From an uncultured Prevotellaceae bacterium (GTDB taxonomy: Bacteria > Bacteroidota > Bacteroidia > Bacteroidales > Bacteroidaceae), in contig CACZVE010000015.1 of NCBI GenBank assembly GCA_902784565.1, positions 1 to 64,000 on the forward strand: 64,000 nucleotides of DNA. The letters run 5' to 3'. The translations under genes and the position numbers were made by a program. This document shows, piece by piece, positions 25,514 through 33,882 of this stretch; position 1 is the first letter of the stretch, and every line of letters begins with the position of its first letter. Under the pieces are notes generated by a model. That model searched no databases, was not told where the DNA came from, and saw nothing but the letters and a program-made list of their open reading frames with translations.

Positions 25514-26212
25514 TTAAATGATAGTTCTAATGAATTCCATTCCTACGGCTGTCCAAACCATATAAGACCTTTCCTTCTTTTCTCCTTCAAGGGAGAACCA
25601 ATGGAAGAATCTGTCCTGAGTAAGACCCTGACCTTCGAATTCCGGTTTCAGGAAATAGCGTCCGTTCGCCCAGAAAACGATTTGCTTTTCCATCAGTTTT
25701 TTGTTCAACTTCTTGTAGGTCGTACCTAACATTTCAGCGATTTGCCTTATAGTGAGGCATCCGTCTGCTGGTTCGTTTTCCTCTTCTATCTGCTCTCGGC
25801 GAATCGCGTCGCTCTTTCGCAGGATTTCCTTTTCCGTTACCAGCAATTTTTGTTCTTTGGGATTTGCAATCCCGTTGTCCTGAGAATCAGAAGTTTCAAT
25901 CTTCTCTTTTTCCAGTTGTTGCCACCTTAATACTAACCTTGCTCTTGCCTGGTCATTGAATTTTGTGGCCACATATAATGTTTCCTCTTTAGTAAGCGAA
26001 AACACCGGAATCAATCTTACGCCGCCCTGCGGCATATTGACCCTTTCCGATGTGAGCACAAATTTGTGCCCACATTCATTTTCCCATGCAGGTTCCATCT
26101 CGCGGATAGCCTTGAGCACTACTTTGTGCAACTTCCCCGTGACTGCTGCAATCTCCAGTGATGTAATGCGCTGCGCATCCGTCACTGATACTAATGCTTT
26201 TTCTTTTTTCAT
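25514..26212 (-). CDS. Rha-family phage regulatory protein / antirepressor
   Basis: A 232-residue protein with an N-terminal Rha-like DNA-binding domain: ITSLEIAAVTGKLHKVVLKA, then a MPQGG turn and FSLTKEETLYVATKFNDQAR. A linker of charged residues (about 105-145) leads to a C-terminal part with CLTIRQIAEMLGTTYKKLNK, a winged helix as in KilAC/ANT domains. Such proteins control phage lysogeny or are antirepressors. It lies between the iteron region and the primase operon, fitting a regulator of element replication. Soluble, no signal peptide. Confidence 0.8.
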   Translation of the reverse strand: MKKEKALVSVTDAQRITSLEIAAVTGKLHKVVLKAIREMEPAWENECGHKFVLTSERVNMPQGGVRLIPVFSLTKEETLYVATKFNDQARARLVLRWQQLEKEKIETSDSQDNGIANPKEQKLLVTEKEILRKSDAIRREQIEEENEPADGCLTIRQIAEMLGTTYKKLNKKLMEKQIVFWANGRYFLKPEFEGQGLTQDRFFHWFSLEGEKKERSYMVWTAVGMEFIRTII

Positions 26213-26457
26213 AATGTTTAATTGGTTTTTTAATGTTTATAATAATAGATAATGTTCGCGTGAAAAACTGCCGTGCTGTCTCAGCAGGGCAGGTTGTGGC
26301 AGTCCGCTGACCGCCTCGTTCATTGACAAATGATAACAAACATGAGTTGAAGTGAGCAAAGGTCCTCACTTCTTCCTCACAAAAAACCGAAAGGCCGATG
26401 CATTTCTGATTTCTGGTGCAAAAGTAGAATTCTGCTACTCTGCTATAAAACTTTTTT

Positions 26458-26592
26458 TCAGCAGAGTTTTCAGCAGAGCCCAACTAACAGCCCGCAAGCC
26501 CTTTGTTTATCGAGGATTCAGAAAATTAAAAAAGAGAGCAAAAAAAATCTGCTGACATTCTCAGCAGAGCGTCAGCAGAGTTTTCAGCAGAG
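26458..26592. repeat. Iteron-like TCAGCAGAG repeats
   Basis: Five exact TCAGCAGAG nonamers at 26458, 26470, 26561, 26572 and 26584, spaced 11-12 bp within each cluster, so they lie on one helix face. An inverted CTCTGCT is at 26438. The block lies in the 394-bp gap between the antirepressor-like gene and the 432-aa gene, which otherwise shows AT-rich sequence. It may be a replication origin or an operator array. Confidence 0.75.
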
Positions 26593-26606
26593 TTTTTACT
26601 CAAAAA

Positions 26607-27905
26607 TCAATGCTTTACATAGTCACAAATCCAGTCACAATATCCCTTCTTTCTTCCTTTTCCGAAGTTAATTGCTATCGTTTTGCCTAATATTACCTTA
26701 TCATCAAACTTAATATACTTAACCACAGCAGAACCAATGGCAGAGTCACTGCCCTCCAACACGCCAGCAGTTATCAGACACCCGATGATATAGCCCAGCA
26801 TAGTTTTCTTCATATCTGGTTTGTACCATTCATCCGCTATCTCATCCCGCCATTCCGATTTCAGTAGATCATTCAGGAACTTCTCTATCCATTTCAAACT
26901 GTATTTCTTATCACTACGGAACTCCTTAAACCAAGGTTCCTCAAACAATTTCAGCAGATTGATGTAGATGCCAAAGTATCTTGTTCCTTCGATACCCTCA
27001 TCATTGGTTAATCCCAAATATTTTCCAAGTTCAGGATTAAACATCACCATATCCTTATGAATCAACTCCAGTTTCTTGATGATGCCGAAAAGGGCTTCCT
27101 TTTGTTCTGGACGGAACTTATTGATATAGGTGGCTATATACTGGCCATACTCACCCAGTTTGGGGATAATCAGCCCCTCTTTCCTTGTGGCATAATACAT
27201 AAATCTGGTATAAGCCTCCTTATAATCAACAGAAGGTTCAAACTTATGTGACAGAAAACTCTGATGATACGGGAAATCCGAATCCTCAATAGCCTGAACA
27301 GAGGGCTCATCAGCATGGTGCATGATATCCAACTCCAACACCTTTTGCAGTTCCCGTTCCTGCTTCTCCTGAAGCCATTCCATTGTGACGTTGTGTCTTT
27401 TTTTGTCCTTCTCGTATTCTGCCTCTAACGCTCTCCAGTCAAAGCGCTTCATAAAATTGGGGAAGTTGTTTTCGTATATCTCTGGGGCGGCATCATGCAG
27501 TTGCTCTACATTTTCCCTTGAGTTTTCCGCCATCTTTTTAATTTTCACCAAGATGTGATTATCATAGAGATCTCTGAAGGTTCCATATAGTTTTTCTTCT
27601 CCGAACTGCTCAATAAGCACATCTATGATTCTTTTATCACCAAATCTGTACATTTCGTATTGCAGTTTACCGGTCCCAGTATAGTTGTGGGGATTAGACA
27701 TCTCATCGACATCGTAGTCCAACAATTCCTGAATGATACCCATGAGCAGATCCCTCTTAAATTCTTCCTGTTGCTCCAGGACAGCATCGCTGGTGGCATC
27801 GAAACTCAAACCGAAAAGTGAAAAAATAGCCCTCTCGTCGTCTTTCAACAACTCGAAAAGTCGTGAACCCTCTAAATACTTTAGGAGTTTTGTACTCAAA
27901 TTCAT
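26607..27905 (-). CDS. Unknown 432-residue protein next to iterons
   Basis: A soluble, charged, largely helical protein that matches no family I recognise. It starts MNLSTKLLKYLEGSRLFELL and has a Glu/Lys-rich middle (YEKDKKRHNVTMEWLQEKQE). The end is basic with aromatic residues (FGKGRKKGYCDWICDYVKH). No nuclease, NTPase or HTH signature is evident. It terminates 15 bp from an array of TCAGCAGAG iterons, so a replication initiator or element-specific DNA-binding protein is one possibility. Low G+C and flanking island genes suggest horizontal origin. Confidence 0.7.
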   Translation of the reverse strand: MNLSTKLLKYLEGSRLFELLKDDERAIFSLFGLSFDATSDAVLEQQEEFKRDLLMGIIQELLDYDVDEMSNPHNYTGTGKLQYEMYRFGDKRIIDVLIEQFGEEKLYGTFRDLYDNHILVKIKKMAENSRENVEQLHDAAPEIYENNFPNFMKRFDWRALEAEYEKDKKRHNVTMEWLQEKQERELQKVLELDIMHHADEPSVQAIEDSDFPYHQSFLSHKFEPSVDYKEAYTRFMYYATRKEGLIIPKLGEYGQYIATYINKFRPEQKEALFGIIKKLELIHKDMVMFNPELGKYLGLTNDEGIEGTRYFGIYINLLKLFEEPWFKEFRSDKKYSLKWIEKFLNDLLKSEWRDEIADEWYKPDMKKTMLGYIIGCLITAGVLEGSDSAIGSAVVKYIKFDDKVILGKTIAINFGKGRKKGYCDWICDYVKH

Positions 27906-27964
27906 TTTTATAAGAAAAAAAGTTTTATAGTTAATTACTTAGTGATTGTATAATAGTTGATCAT

Positions 27965-28171
27965 TCAACTACTATTTTTGTTTCTCATAAAAGTCATTGA
28001 AATGAATATAAAAGGACGTGGGTACATGACTGGTACACTCAGAGGCCGAATGCCATGGCGATTTCCAAGAACACATACCACTTTCACCCACGCCTTTTGC
28101 GTGAGCTGAGTGGCCATTCGTGCGTTCTTGGATTCTAACAACAAAGTTGGGCATTCTACTCTGAGCTCCAT
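27965..28171 (-). CDS. Small 68-residue ORF, coding doubtful
   Basis: The frame opens with MELRVECPTLLLESKNARMA and ends FIFISMTFMRNKNSS. It has no recognisable domain, and a second overlapping open frame exists on the same strand. The sequence could equally be a structured non-coding region. It is listed because it fills part of an otherwise empty 760-bp gap (27906-28666). Confidence 0.25.
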   Translation of the reverse strand: MELRVECPTLLLESKNARMATQLTQKAWVKVVCVLGNRHGIRPLSVPVMYPRPFIFISMTFMRNKNSS

Positions 28172-28420
28172 GATTTTAGTGCCATTTCTGGCGGTTTACT
28201 AATTGATTATTGCTTTTCACACGTGCGTTTCATATTGTGTGTTTTGCAAACGGATGCAAAAGTACATAATTTCTCCGATTCCGCCAAATCGCCATTTTTG
28301 CCGTTTTTAGGCTTTTCTTGATTTTTATCGACTAAATCCGCCTTTTTATCGATAACTCCAAAATCGTCAAAAATCTTTTATTTTTATTTAAGATTTGACG
28401 AAAAAAATATGCCAGAAAAG

Positions 28421-28451
28421 TTTGTTAGTATCAAAAAACACCTTATCTTTG
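28421..28451 (+). promoter_or_regulatory. Consensus promoter without an adjacent gene
   Basis: TTTG (28421-28424), a 19-bp spacer and TATCTTTG (28444-28451) form one of the best promoters in the window. It faces the plus strand, where no protein gene follows; a terminator lies 40 bp downstream. Confidence 0.7.
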
Positions 28452-28457
28452 CAACCG

Positions 28458-28516
28458 TTTTTCATGTATTAGATTTAAGGTTAACATTATCGGGACTCAG
28501 CGGAGCCCCATTTTTT
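28458..28516 (+). ncRNA. Putative small RNA of about 60 nt with intrinsic terminator
   Basis: Transcription from the TATCTTTG promoter would begin at about 28458. GGGACTC (28492-28498), a four-base AGCG loop and GAGCCCC (28503-28509) form a hairpin with one mismatch, followed by six T residues. The product would be about 60 nt, antisense to no annotated gene and in the intergenic part of the island. It is a candidate regulatory RNA or leader remnant. Confidence 0.5.
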
Positions 28517-28666
28517 GGCAAAACATTTTTGATTAATTTGCGCCAGCAGTGATGCTCGCACACCTTGTGAAATTTTTAGTGACAAAGGACATAGAACTTT
28601 TTGTTATCCTGTCCATCCTTTCAGAATGAATACACCCTCCTATTTCTGTTATCCTCACTTAACGAA

Positions 28667-28948
28667 TTAATCTAGACACATCTGCACCCCTGTGGCTTTC
28701 ATATTTCCTCCACATTTCGGGCATTTCCCCTTTATGGGGTTCCACTTCTGAATCTGGTCCCCACCACAGTCAGGGCACACAACCTTCTCTGGCTTCTCAC
28801 CATAAGGATAAACCACATCAACAATCTCTTTACAGTCCGGACACAGAAAAGTCTCTGTCTCCCCCATCATCACCATATCCTTTCCCTTAGGGTTCGCTGC
28901 CAAAGTATAGCCACATCCCTCACATTTGTACTCTTTATATATTGCCAT
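28667..28948 (-). CDS. Zinc-ribbon protein with four CxxC pairs
   Basis: A 93-residue protein with CEGCGY, CPDCKE, CPDCGG and CPKCGG knuckles, enough for two treble-clef or zinc-ribbon modules. Cysteine pair one (near residue 9) would join pair two (near 36), and pair three would join pair four. It starts MAIYKEYKCEGCGYTLAANP. Small double zinc-ribbons of this kind often accompany nucleases or modification genes, and a GIY-YIG gene lies upstream. No catalytic motif is present; nucleic-acid or protein binding is inferred. Confidence 0.8.
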   Translation of the reverse strand: MAIYKEYKCEGCGYTLAANPKGKDMVMMGETETFLCPDCKEIVDVVYPYGEKPEKVVCPDCGGDQIQKWNPIKGKCPKCGGNMKATGVQMCLD

Positions 28949-29037
28949 AGTTTTCTTTTTTTTGATGTTTCTTGTAACATTGTGTCAGACACCGTGTTAC
29001 CTTGTTAGTTCATCCATACGAATTAATAGAGATAAAA

Positions 29038-29871
29038 TTATTCTATATCTTTAGCATATTTCCAATAATAACTATATGCTGTTCTCTGCTTACCTTTTAA
29101 AACATTTATCACGTTTTGAGGGCTCGGAACATTAAAAGCTTGACAAATATCGTTCAATGAATCATACTCCTTTATTATATTTCCATCTTTATCTATTTGA
29201 ACTATAGCCCTTTTCTTTCTCTCGTCAGAGATGATTCTCTCCAAATTATCATAGATATAATCTGAAACTTCTTCTTCTACCTCATTTTGAATCTTCCATC
29301 CGATAAAAGGAATAGCATCGTCCAATAATGAATCGTAAACCTCATCATCATTTGATGAAGGTTTTTCAAAATTGTAAGCATCTATCCACCCCTGAAAAGG
29401 ATTGATTTCCCGATATTTCTCTTTTGCTAAATACTTTTCTTCATCATTCAACCTCTTCCCCCTCTCAAGTTTATCAACCAAACTATTATATAATTGTAAA
29501 CGTTTGGGGAGTTCTTCATTTATCATCTCATTGTATTTTTCTTGTATTATTGCTTTGGAGTTAGTATGCGAATGTCCACTTGTTTCGACATTATATCCAT
29601 AATCTGGATCAAATGCCCGATACAACTGAATATAGTGGGTTTCAGCCTGATTAAGAACCCAAACCAATTCGTCTATACTATCACAATCTGCTTCATATAT
29701 TACCTCATATTTGGATTCTCCATATTTTTGCAGAGCCTCCCATAAACGAGTGTTACTAGGTCCTGCCAACTTATCAAGATGTTCGCGCTTCCTTTTCTCT
29801 GGATGACGTCTTGTTTGCCCTATATAAACTTTACCATCCGGGAATGTATATTTGTATATTATACCTTTCAT
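29038..29871 (-). CDS. GIY-YIG nuclease with NUMOD-like C-terminus
   Basis: A 277-residue homing-endonuclease-like protein. The catalytic module is at the N-terminus: GIIYKYTFPDGKVYIGQTRR (GIY...YIG form IIY/YIG, then the conserved Arg) and a downstream Glu in LVWVLNQAETHYIQLY, followed by YNVETSG. After a charged linker, the last 50 residues (IVQIDKDGNIIKEYDSLNDI and NVINVLKGKQRTAYSYYWKY) match the NUMOD-type DNA-binding repeat of freestanding homing nucleases. It may mobilise itself or part of the island. It is located between a zinc-ribbon gene and the 44-aa membrane protein gene. Confidence 0.85.
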   Translation of the reverse strand: MKGIIYKYTFPDGKVYIGQTRRHPEKRKREHLDKLAGPSNTRLWEALQKYGESKYEVIYEADCDSIDELVWVLNQAETHYIQLYRAFDPDYGYNVETSGHSHTNSKAIIQEKYNEMINEELPKRLQLYNSLVDKLERGKRLNDEEKYLAKEKYREINPFQGWIDAYNFEKPSSNDDEVYDSLLDDAIPFIGWKIQNEVEEEVSDYIYDNLERIISDERKKRAIVQIDKDGNIIKEYDSLNDICQAFNVPSPQNVINVLKGKQRTAYSYYWKYAKDIE

Positions 29872-29901
29872 AATCCTTATTTTAAAATGTATTTTATACT
29901 T

Positions 29902-30036
29902 TTAATGATACTTTGGATTGAAAAAACTACAGATGATACCAACGATAAACATTACCGGGAAAAACCACCAAGGCAATAAACATGCAGCAATGATGATTGC
30001 CAAAATACTGAAAACTATTAATGCACCTTCAATCAT
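29902..30036 (-). CDS. 44-residue membrane protein behind a UmuD-type operator
   Basis: A micro-protein MIEGALIVFSILAIIIAACL followed by a WWFF turn and a second hydrophobic stretch (VMFIVGIIC), ending SFFNPKYH. It would form a hairpin of two short membrane helices. The ATG at 30036 is 27 bp from a TATTTTTG promoter box, and a TGTACC-N7-GGTACA operator lies exactly 9 bp beyond that box, the same geometry as upstream of umuD. It is therefore predicted to be DNA-damage-inducible. By analogy with SOS-controlled peptides it might depolarise membranes or inhibit division, but no homology supports a specific action. Confidence 0.6.
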   Translation of the reverse strand: MIEGALIVFSILAIIIAACLLPWWFFPVMFIVGIICSFFNPKYH

Positions 30037-30062
30037 AACTCAAATACTTTAAAATTACGCTG

Positions 30063-30070
30063 CAAAAATA
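30063..30070 (-). promoter_or_regulatory. Promoter -7 element of the 44-aa membrane protein gene
   Basis: On the minus strand it reads TATTTTTG followed by CAGC, identical in sequence and surroundings (12 bp GCTGCAAAAATA on the plus strand) to the umuD promoter at 35635-35642. Confidence 0.65.
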
Positions 30071-30079
30071 GCCCCAGCC

Positions 30080-30098
30080 TGTACCATAAGTCGGTACA
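30080..30098. promoter_or_regulatory. TGTACC-N7-GGTACA operator, copy 1
   Basis: A perfect 6+6 dyad with spacer ATAAGTC, 9 bp upstream of the -7 box of the small membrane protein gene. It differs from the umuD operator only by one base in the spacer. It probably binds a LexA-like or UmuD-linked repressor. Confidence 0.7.
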
Positions 30099-30125
30099 CC
30101 CTTGATTATTTAACAAGAATTAATA

Positions 30126-30644
30126 TTATTCCTCTGCTGCTTTAAGCATACCGCCTTCTTCTTCCATATCAGGATAAGGCTTTCCTATGGTGGCATGATC
30201 CTCCAGCCAGATCTTGTTCAGTGTATATGCGAGAGATTTCAGCGTGTCTTCACGCTTTGATGGTTTCAGTTCACACTCCCACACCGTGATGCAATGCCAA
30301 CCCATTTCAGCCAACTTGCGCTGTTCCTCAATATCACGCTGCTGGTTCCGACTAATCTTTGCCACCCAAAATTCATGGTTAGTGTTTGGTATCTTGCAGC
30401 AGGCAGAACTCTCCATTGTACTCGAATCCACAAGATGCCCATGCCAGAAGCATCCGTTGATGAAGATGCAAGTCCGATATTTCTTCAGCACCAAATCAGG
30501 ATGCCCAGGCAATCGCTTATGATTCAACCTAAAGCGGAATCCCTTTCTCCACAGCCCCTTCCGCACAATCATCTCCGGCTTCGTATTTTTACCACGAATT
30601 GCCGCCATAGTATTATGACGTTGTTGTGGAGTGAGATGGTCCAT
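30126..30644 (-). CDS. vsr: Very short patch repair endonuclease Vsr
   Basis: A 172-residue Vsr-type nuclease that nicks next to T:G mismatches arising from deamination of 5-methylcytosine. Family blocks are MDHLTPQQRHNTMAAIRGKN, GHPDLVLKKYRTCIFINGCFWHGH (catalytic Asp within PDLV and the FxxGCFWHxH block) and RDIEEQRKLAEMGWHCITVWECE. Two bases separate it from the upstream C5 methyltransferase gene, whose product makes its repair substrate. The C-terminal tail is acidic. Function is well supported by motifs and context. Confidence 0.93.
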   Translation of the reverse strand: MDHLTPQQRHNTMAAIRGKNTKPEMIVRKGLWRKGFRFRLNHKRLPGHPDLVLKKYRTCIFINGCFWHGHLVDSSTMESSACCKIPNTNHEFWVAKISRNQQRDIEEQRKLAEMGWHCITVWECELKPSKREDTLKSLAYTLNKIWLEDHATIGKPYPDMEEEGGMLKAAEE

Positions 30645-30645
30645 A

Positions 30646-32373
30646 TTATTCTCTAAAAATCCTTCCCAGCAAAGTATCCTTATACCAATATCTTGTCAGC
30701 GACAGCATTTCATATTCAGGCAGACTCTCCAAGTATTCCAATTCAAACACCAAACGTGGTTCTTCATCATTAGACTCTGGATGAATCTCTGCCTTGTTGC
30801 CAATACGAGCAACGCGAATCAGATACAGATCACGCACTCCCTTCTCCTTAATATAAGGCATGAAGTAGTAAAGTTTGTTGATAGCAACAGTTGAAGGGAA
30901 AGTCTTGGTTTTACCTGTATAGTAAATCTTTGTAGGCTCTTCTTTCAAGAAGTATTCCTCATTATCTTTTTTCACCAAGCCAATCAGCAGATGCTTCGCA
31001 GGGTCTAGTGTGTATTGTTTCTTGGGACGATTGACCACCAAGGGTTTTTCTTCGTCAGCAAATAAGCCTAAATCAAGCATCGGCTTGGCATCGCGGCTTG
31101 TGAAAATAGGCTTAGAAGATACAGGAGCCTCGTCATAGATGAACTGATAGAGACTCTTACCAATCTGTTCAACGATACCACACACCAATGCATTACCCAT
31201 TAGAAATGCACGTCTTCCATCTGATACTTCTGGATGGAGTGTATGATTGTCAGGGAACATATTCATACGTTCCAACTCAATAGGCAGCAGGCGGCGATAG
31301 CGGCCAGACTTCGTTTTCACCACATGTTTGAAACGTGATGGTGCAGTGCCACCTTCCCCAGTTATAATAGTACGTGAAGGCTGGTCAAGAGAGTCAGGGA
31401 AAGCCATACCTCCCTCAGAGAACATATACTTGTAGCCCTCCTTGGAAACACGCTCAATCTTCTTAGCACCCTTTTCATATTCCCATTTAGGGAGTTCTTC
31501 ATCTGAGATAAAGAATTCTTCTGGCACGAAATCCTCATCAACAAGATTGCCTCCCAATGTCTGACGTGGACCATCATAAACGGGGTCTGCATCAACGGAA
31601 TAGACATGGCGGTCCATCATCATTCCTGCATTACCAAAAGGACTATCTTTCTTGCCTTTGTTAAATCCGTCAGAAACCTCCTTGATGGAACCTTCTATGT
31701 CAAACTCAGACACTGTTCCTGCCTTTGGTCTGAACTCAAAAGCCTTTGCCATAACTCCATCGAACTCTACCCAGTCTGCCATTTGCTCTACCTTCTGAGC
31801 CACCACGGAATTCTGTAAATAGCCCACGATGTAAGTTCTGCGCCTACGCTGTGGCATACCGTAGTCTGCTGCATTGACAATACGCCACTCTACAACATAC
31901 CCCAAATCTGCTAAAGAAGCAAGGATAATTGCAAAGTCGCGCCCTCGCTGAGTTGCAGGAGAATTAAGCAGGCGATCAACATTCTCGAAGAATATATATT
32001 GAGGACGTTTGTCGCCTTTCTCCTGAAGGATGCGATAGATTTGCCACCACAGCACACCTTTCTTACCTTCAATGCCACCTGAACGACTTAACGTTGCAGC
32101 TACAGAATAGTCTTGGCAAGGGAAACCACCAACCAATAAATCATGATCAGGTATATCTGTTGTCAGTACTGTGTTGATATCTTTATTGCAATGCCCTTTT
32201 CTGCCAAAGCGAGCCTGATATACTAACGAAGCGTCCTGATGCTGAGTCGACGGTTCCCACTGGTTATTCCAGATGGTTTCGTATGCGTCCGACGCACCTT
32301 CAAGTCCAATGCGGAAACCACCCACACCGGCGAATAATTCTACTACACGAATCTTATGTTTACTCTTAGACAT
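30646..32373 (-). CDS. dcm: DNA (cytosine-5) methyltransferase, Sau3AI-system type
   Basis: A 575-residue C5 methyltransferase. Motif I is VVELFAGVGGFRIGLE, motif IV is GGFPCQDYSVA with the catalytic Cys, motif VI is FFENVDRLL, and motif VIII includes QRRRRTYIVGY. Motifs IX-X are near LLPIELERMNMFPDNHT and GNALVCGIVEQIGKSL. A long C-terminal extension of about 150 residues follows. It overlaps the 3' end of the restriction gene by 8 bp and is followed by vsr. The partner nuclease is of Sau3AI/MutH type, so the target is probably GATC, but the specificity is inferred. Confidence 0.92.
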   Translation of the reverse strand: MSKSKHKIRVVELFAGVGGFRIGLEGASDAYETIWNNQWEPSTQHQDASLVYQARFGRKGHCNKDINTVLTTDIPDHDLLVGGFPCQDYSVAATLSRSGGIEGKKGVLWWQIYRILQEKGDKRPQYIFFENVDRLLNSPATQRGRDFAIILASLADLGYVVEWRIVNAADYGMPQRRRRTYIVGYLQNSVVAQKVEQMADWVEFDGVMAKAFEFRPKAGTVSEFDIEGSIKEVSDGFNKGKKDSPFGNAGMMMDRHVYSVDADPVYDGPRQTLGGNLVDEDFVPEEFFISDEELPKWEYEKGAKKIERVSKEGYKYMFSEGGMAFPDSLDQPSRTIITGEGGTAPSRFKHVVKTKSGRYRRLLPIELERMNMFPDNHTLHPEVSDGRRAFLMGNALVCGIVEQIGKSLYQFIYDEAPVSSKPIFTSRDAKPMLDLGLFADEEKPLVVNRPKKQYTLDPAKHLLIGLVKKDNEEYFLKEEPTKIYYTGKTKTFPSTVAINKLYYFMPYIKEKGVRDLYLIRVARIGNKAEIHPESNDEEPRLVFELEYLESLPEYEMLSLTRYWYKDTLLGRIFRE

Positions 32374-33702
32374 TCTCTTTTATAATTTCTTTTACATAAT
32401 CGTTGTTGAACCAATAACAATATTTCTTCACCTTTTCGCCATCTGGATTATTAGGATTGATGGCTAAGTCTTTTGAATTCTTTCCCTTTGGACGGACGTG
32501 AAACCGCTTGTTTTTGGGAGAATTGAAGTAGTCTGGGTGAATGTGGTTGTCCAGAATTGTTTGGCGAATATGTTTCCAGTATTTCTCAGCGTACTCTAAA
32601 TCTTCTACTGGCATAGTCCAGAAGAAAGCCTTGTCAAAAGCATATGTATTCTCTGTTACAAGTTCGCCTTCTTTGTTGTAATACTCTATCTGCCCGCCAT
32701 CGGCTCTGAAAATGGCAAACAGAAAACGACCGCTGAAAATCTCATATAAACGAGAATCCAGCCAGTCTTCAGTATCATAAACCTCAGAGTAGTTGATATT
32801 CTCAAAAGACATTGCCTCGTTGATGCCACCACATATTTGTCCTTTGAAGTGTCATACCTTTTGCCGATCTTTGAACACAATTGTTCATAAGTCAGCCCCT
32901 GATAATCGTCGAATTTGCGAAGTACAATATTCTCGAATGTGTCGTTACGCAATTCTGCTGCCGTTGCAATCTGTGAAGCCTTCTCCTTATACTTGAAATT
33001 GACAACAGATTTCTTTTTGCTAGCCTTGATAAATTCAAGAACAGTGCGCATATAGGCAGGCTTAAGCGAGAATGCTCTGCCAGGAGCAAGAACATTTGAA
33101 TATGGTTGCTGGCGTAGTTTTGAATCCTTGTTACCTTTGCGACAAGCACCAAGATATTCCGTATCACCTTCTGACAACAAGTGAGCTTCACCTCTCTTGA
33201 TTTTGTTGATTATAACCTCGTAGTCATTCTTAATAATCAGCAAATCTTTTTCAGGAATCTTCCATAATACGACATAAAGGAAATAACGGTCAAATTGCTC
33301 AACTCCCTTTTCGTACAGATAGAATAGCAAAAGAAGTAGTCGAAATTTCTTATAGAACAAGGACATTTCAAACGTTTGACTAACCACTTCATTGTAGTTT
33401 ATCATGTCAACGACGAGTCGCTCCTTTATCTGAAGCGTCATGTCTTTAAGTTCTTTGAGACCTGTCGTTTTCAGTTCAACGCCAGCTTCCCTGAAATCTG
33501 GCTCTGGTGAACTATTGGGTTTATAGTGATAGTAGAGTTCCTCAACCATTTGTCCTAATTCACCCTTGTTCTTTGAGTTGTAACCAGCAACAGCAGCATC
33601 GCCAACGATTTCTCGCAGCGTGTGGTCTATGAGGGGCAGAGCGTACTCATAGATGGATATTGGGTCTGTCTTGTCGTACGGCAAAGATTCTTTATGTGCC
33701 AT
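32366..33702 (-). pseudogene. Sau3AI/MutH-type restriction endonuclease, frameshifted
   Basis: Two frames make one Sau3AI-like enzyme of about 445 residues. The first (from 33702) starts MAHKESLPYDKTDPISIYEY and contains the nuclease motif EPDFREAGVELKTTGL (D...ExK). It leaves the correct frame after KRYDTSKDKYV at about 32820. The proper continuation GGINEAMSFENINYSEVYDT is in the next frame and runs to 32366. A single missing base around TATGTGGTGGC would explain it. The C-terminal part holds the second, non-catalytic MutH-like domain required for looping in Sau3AI. Restriction is therefore probably lost while the methyltransferase and Vsr remain. Confidence 0.82.
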
Positions 33703-33735
33703 TCTATTATTCGCCTATTAATAACTAATTGCCGA

Positions 33736-33743
33736 CAAAATTA
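33736..33743 (-). promoter_or_regulatory. Promoter -7 element of the restriction-modification operon
   Basis: TAATTTTG on the minus strand, 33 bp upstream of the restriction gene start. No clear -33 box is present. Confidence 0.5.
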
Positions 33744-33882
33744 CAAAAACTTTGGGAGAAAAATGTGTTTTGTTTCAAAAATACACAATATTTAATAAAA
33801 GAACAGATTACACTCGGGGACAGGACGTTGTGTAATTATAAATGAGTTTTCGGAAATTATGCTTTGATAAAGATGAGCGTTT

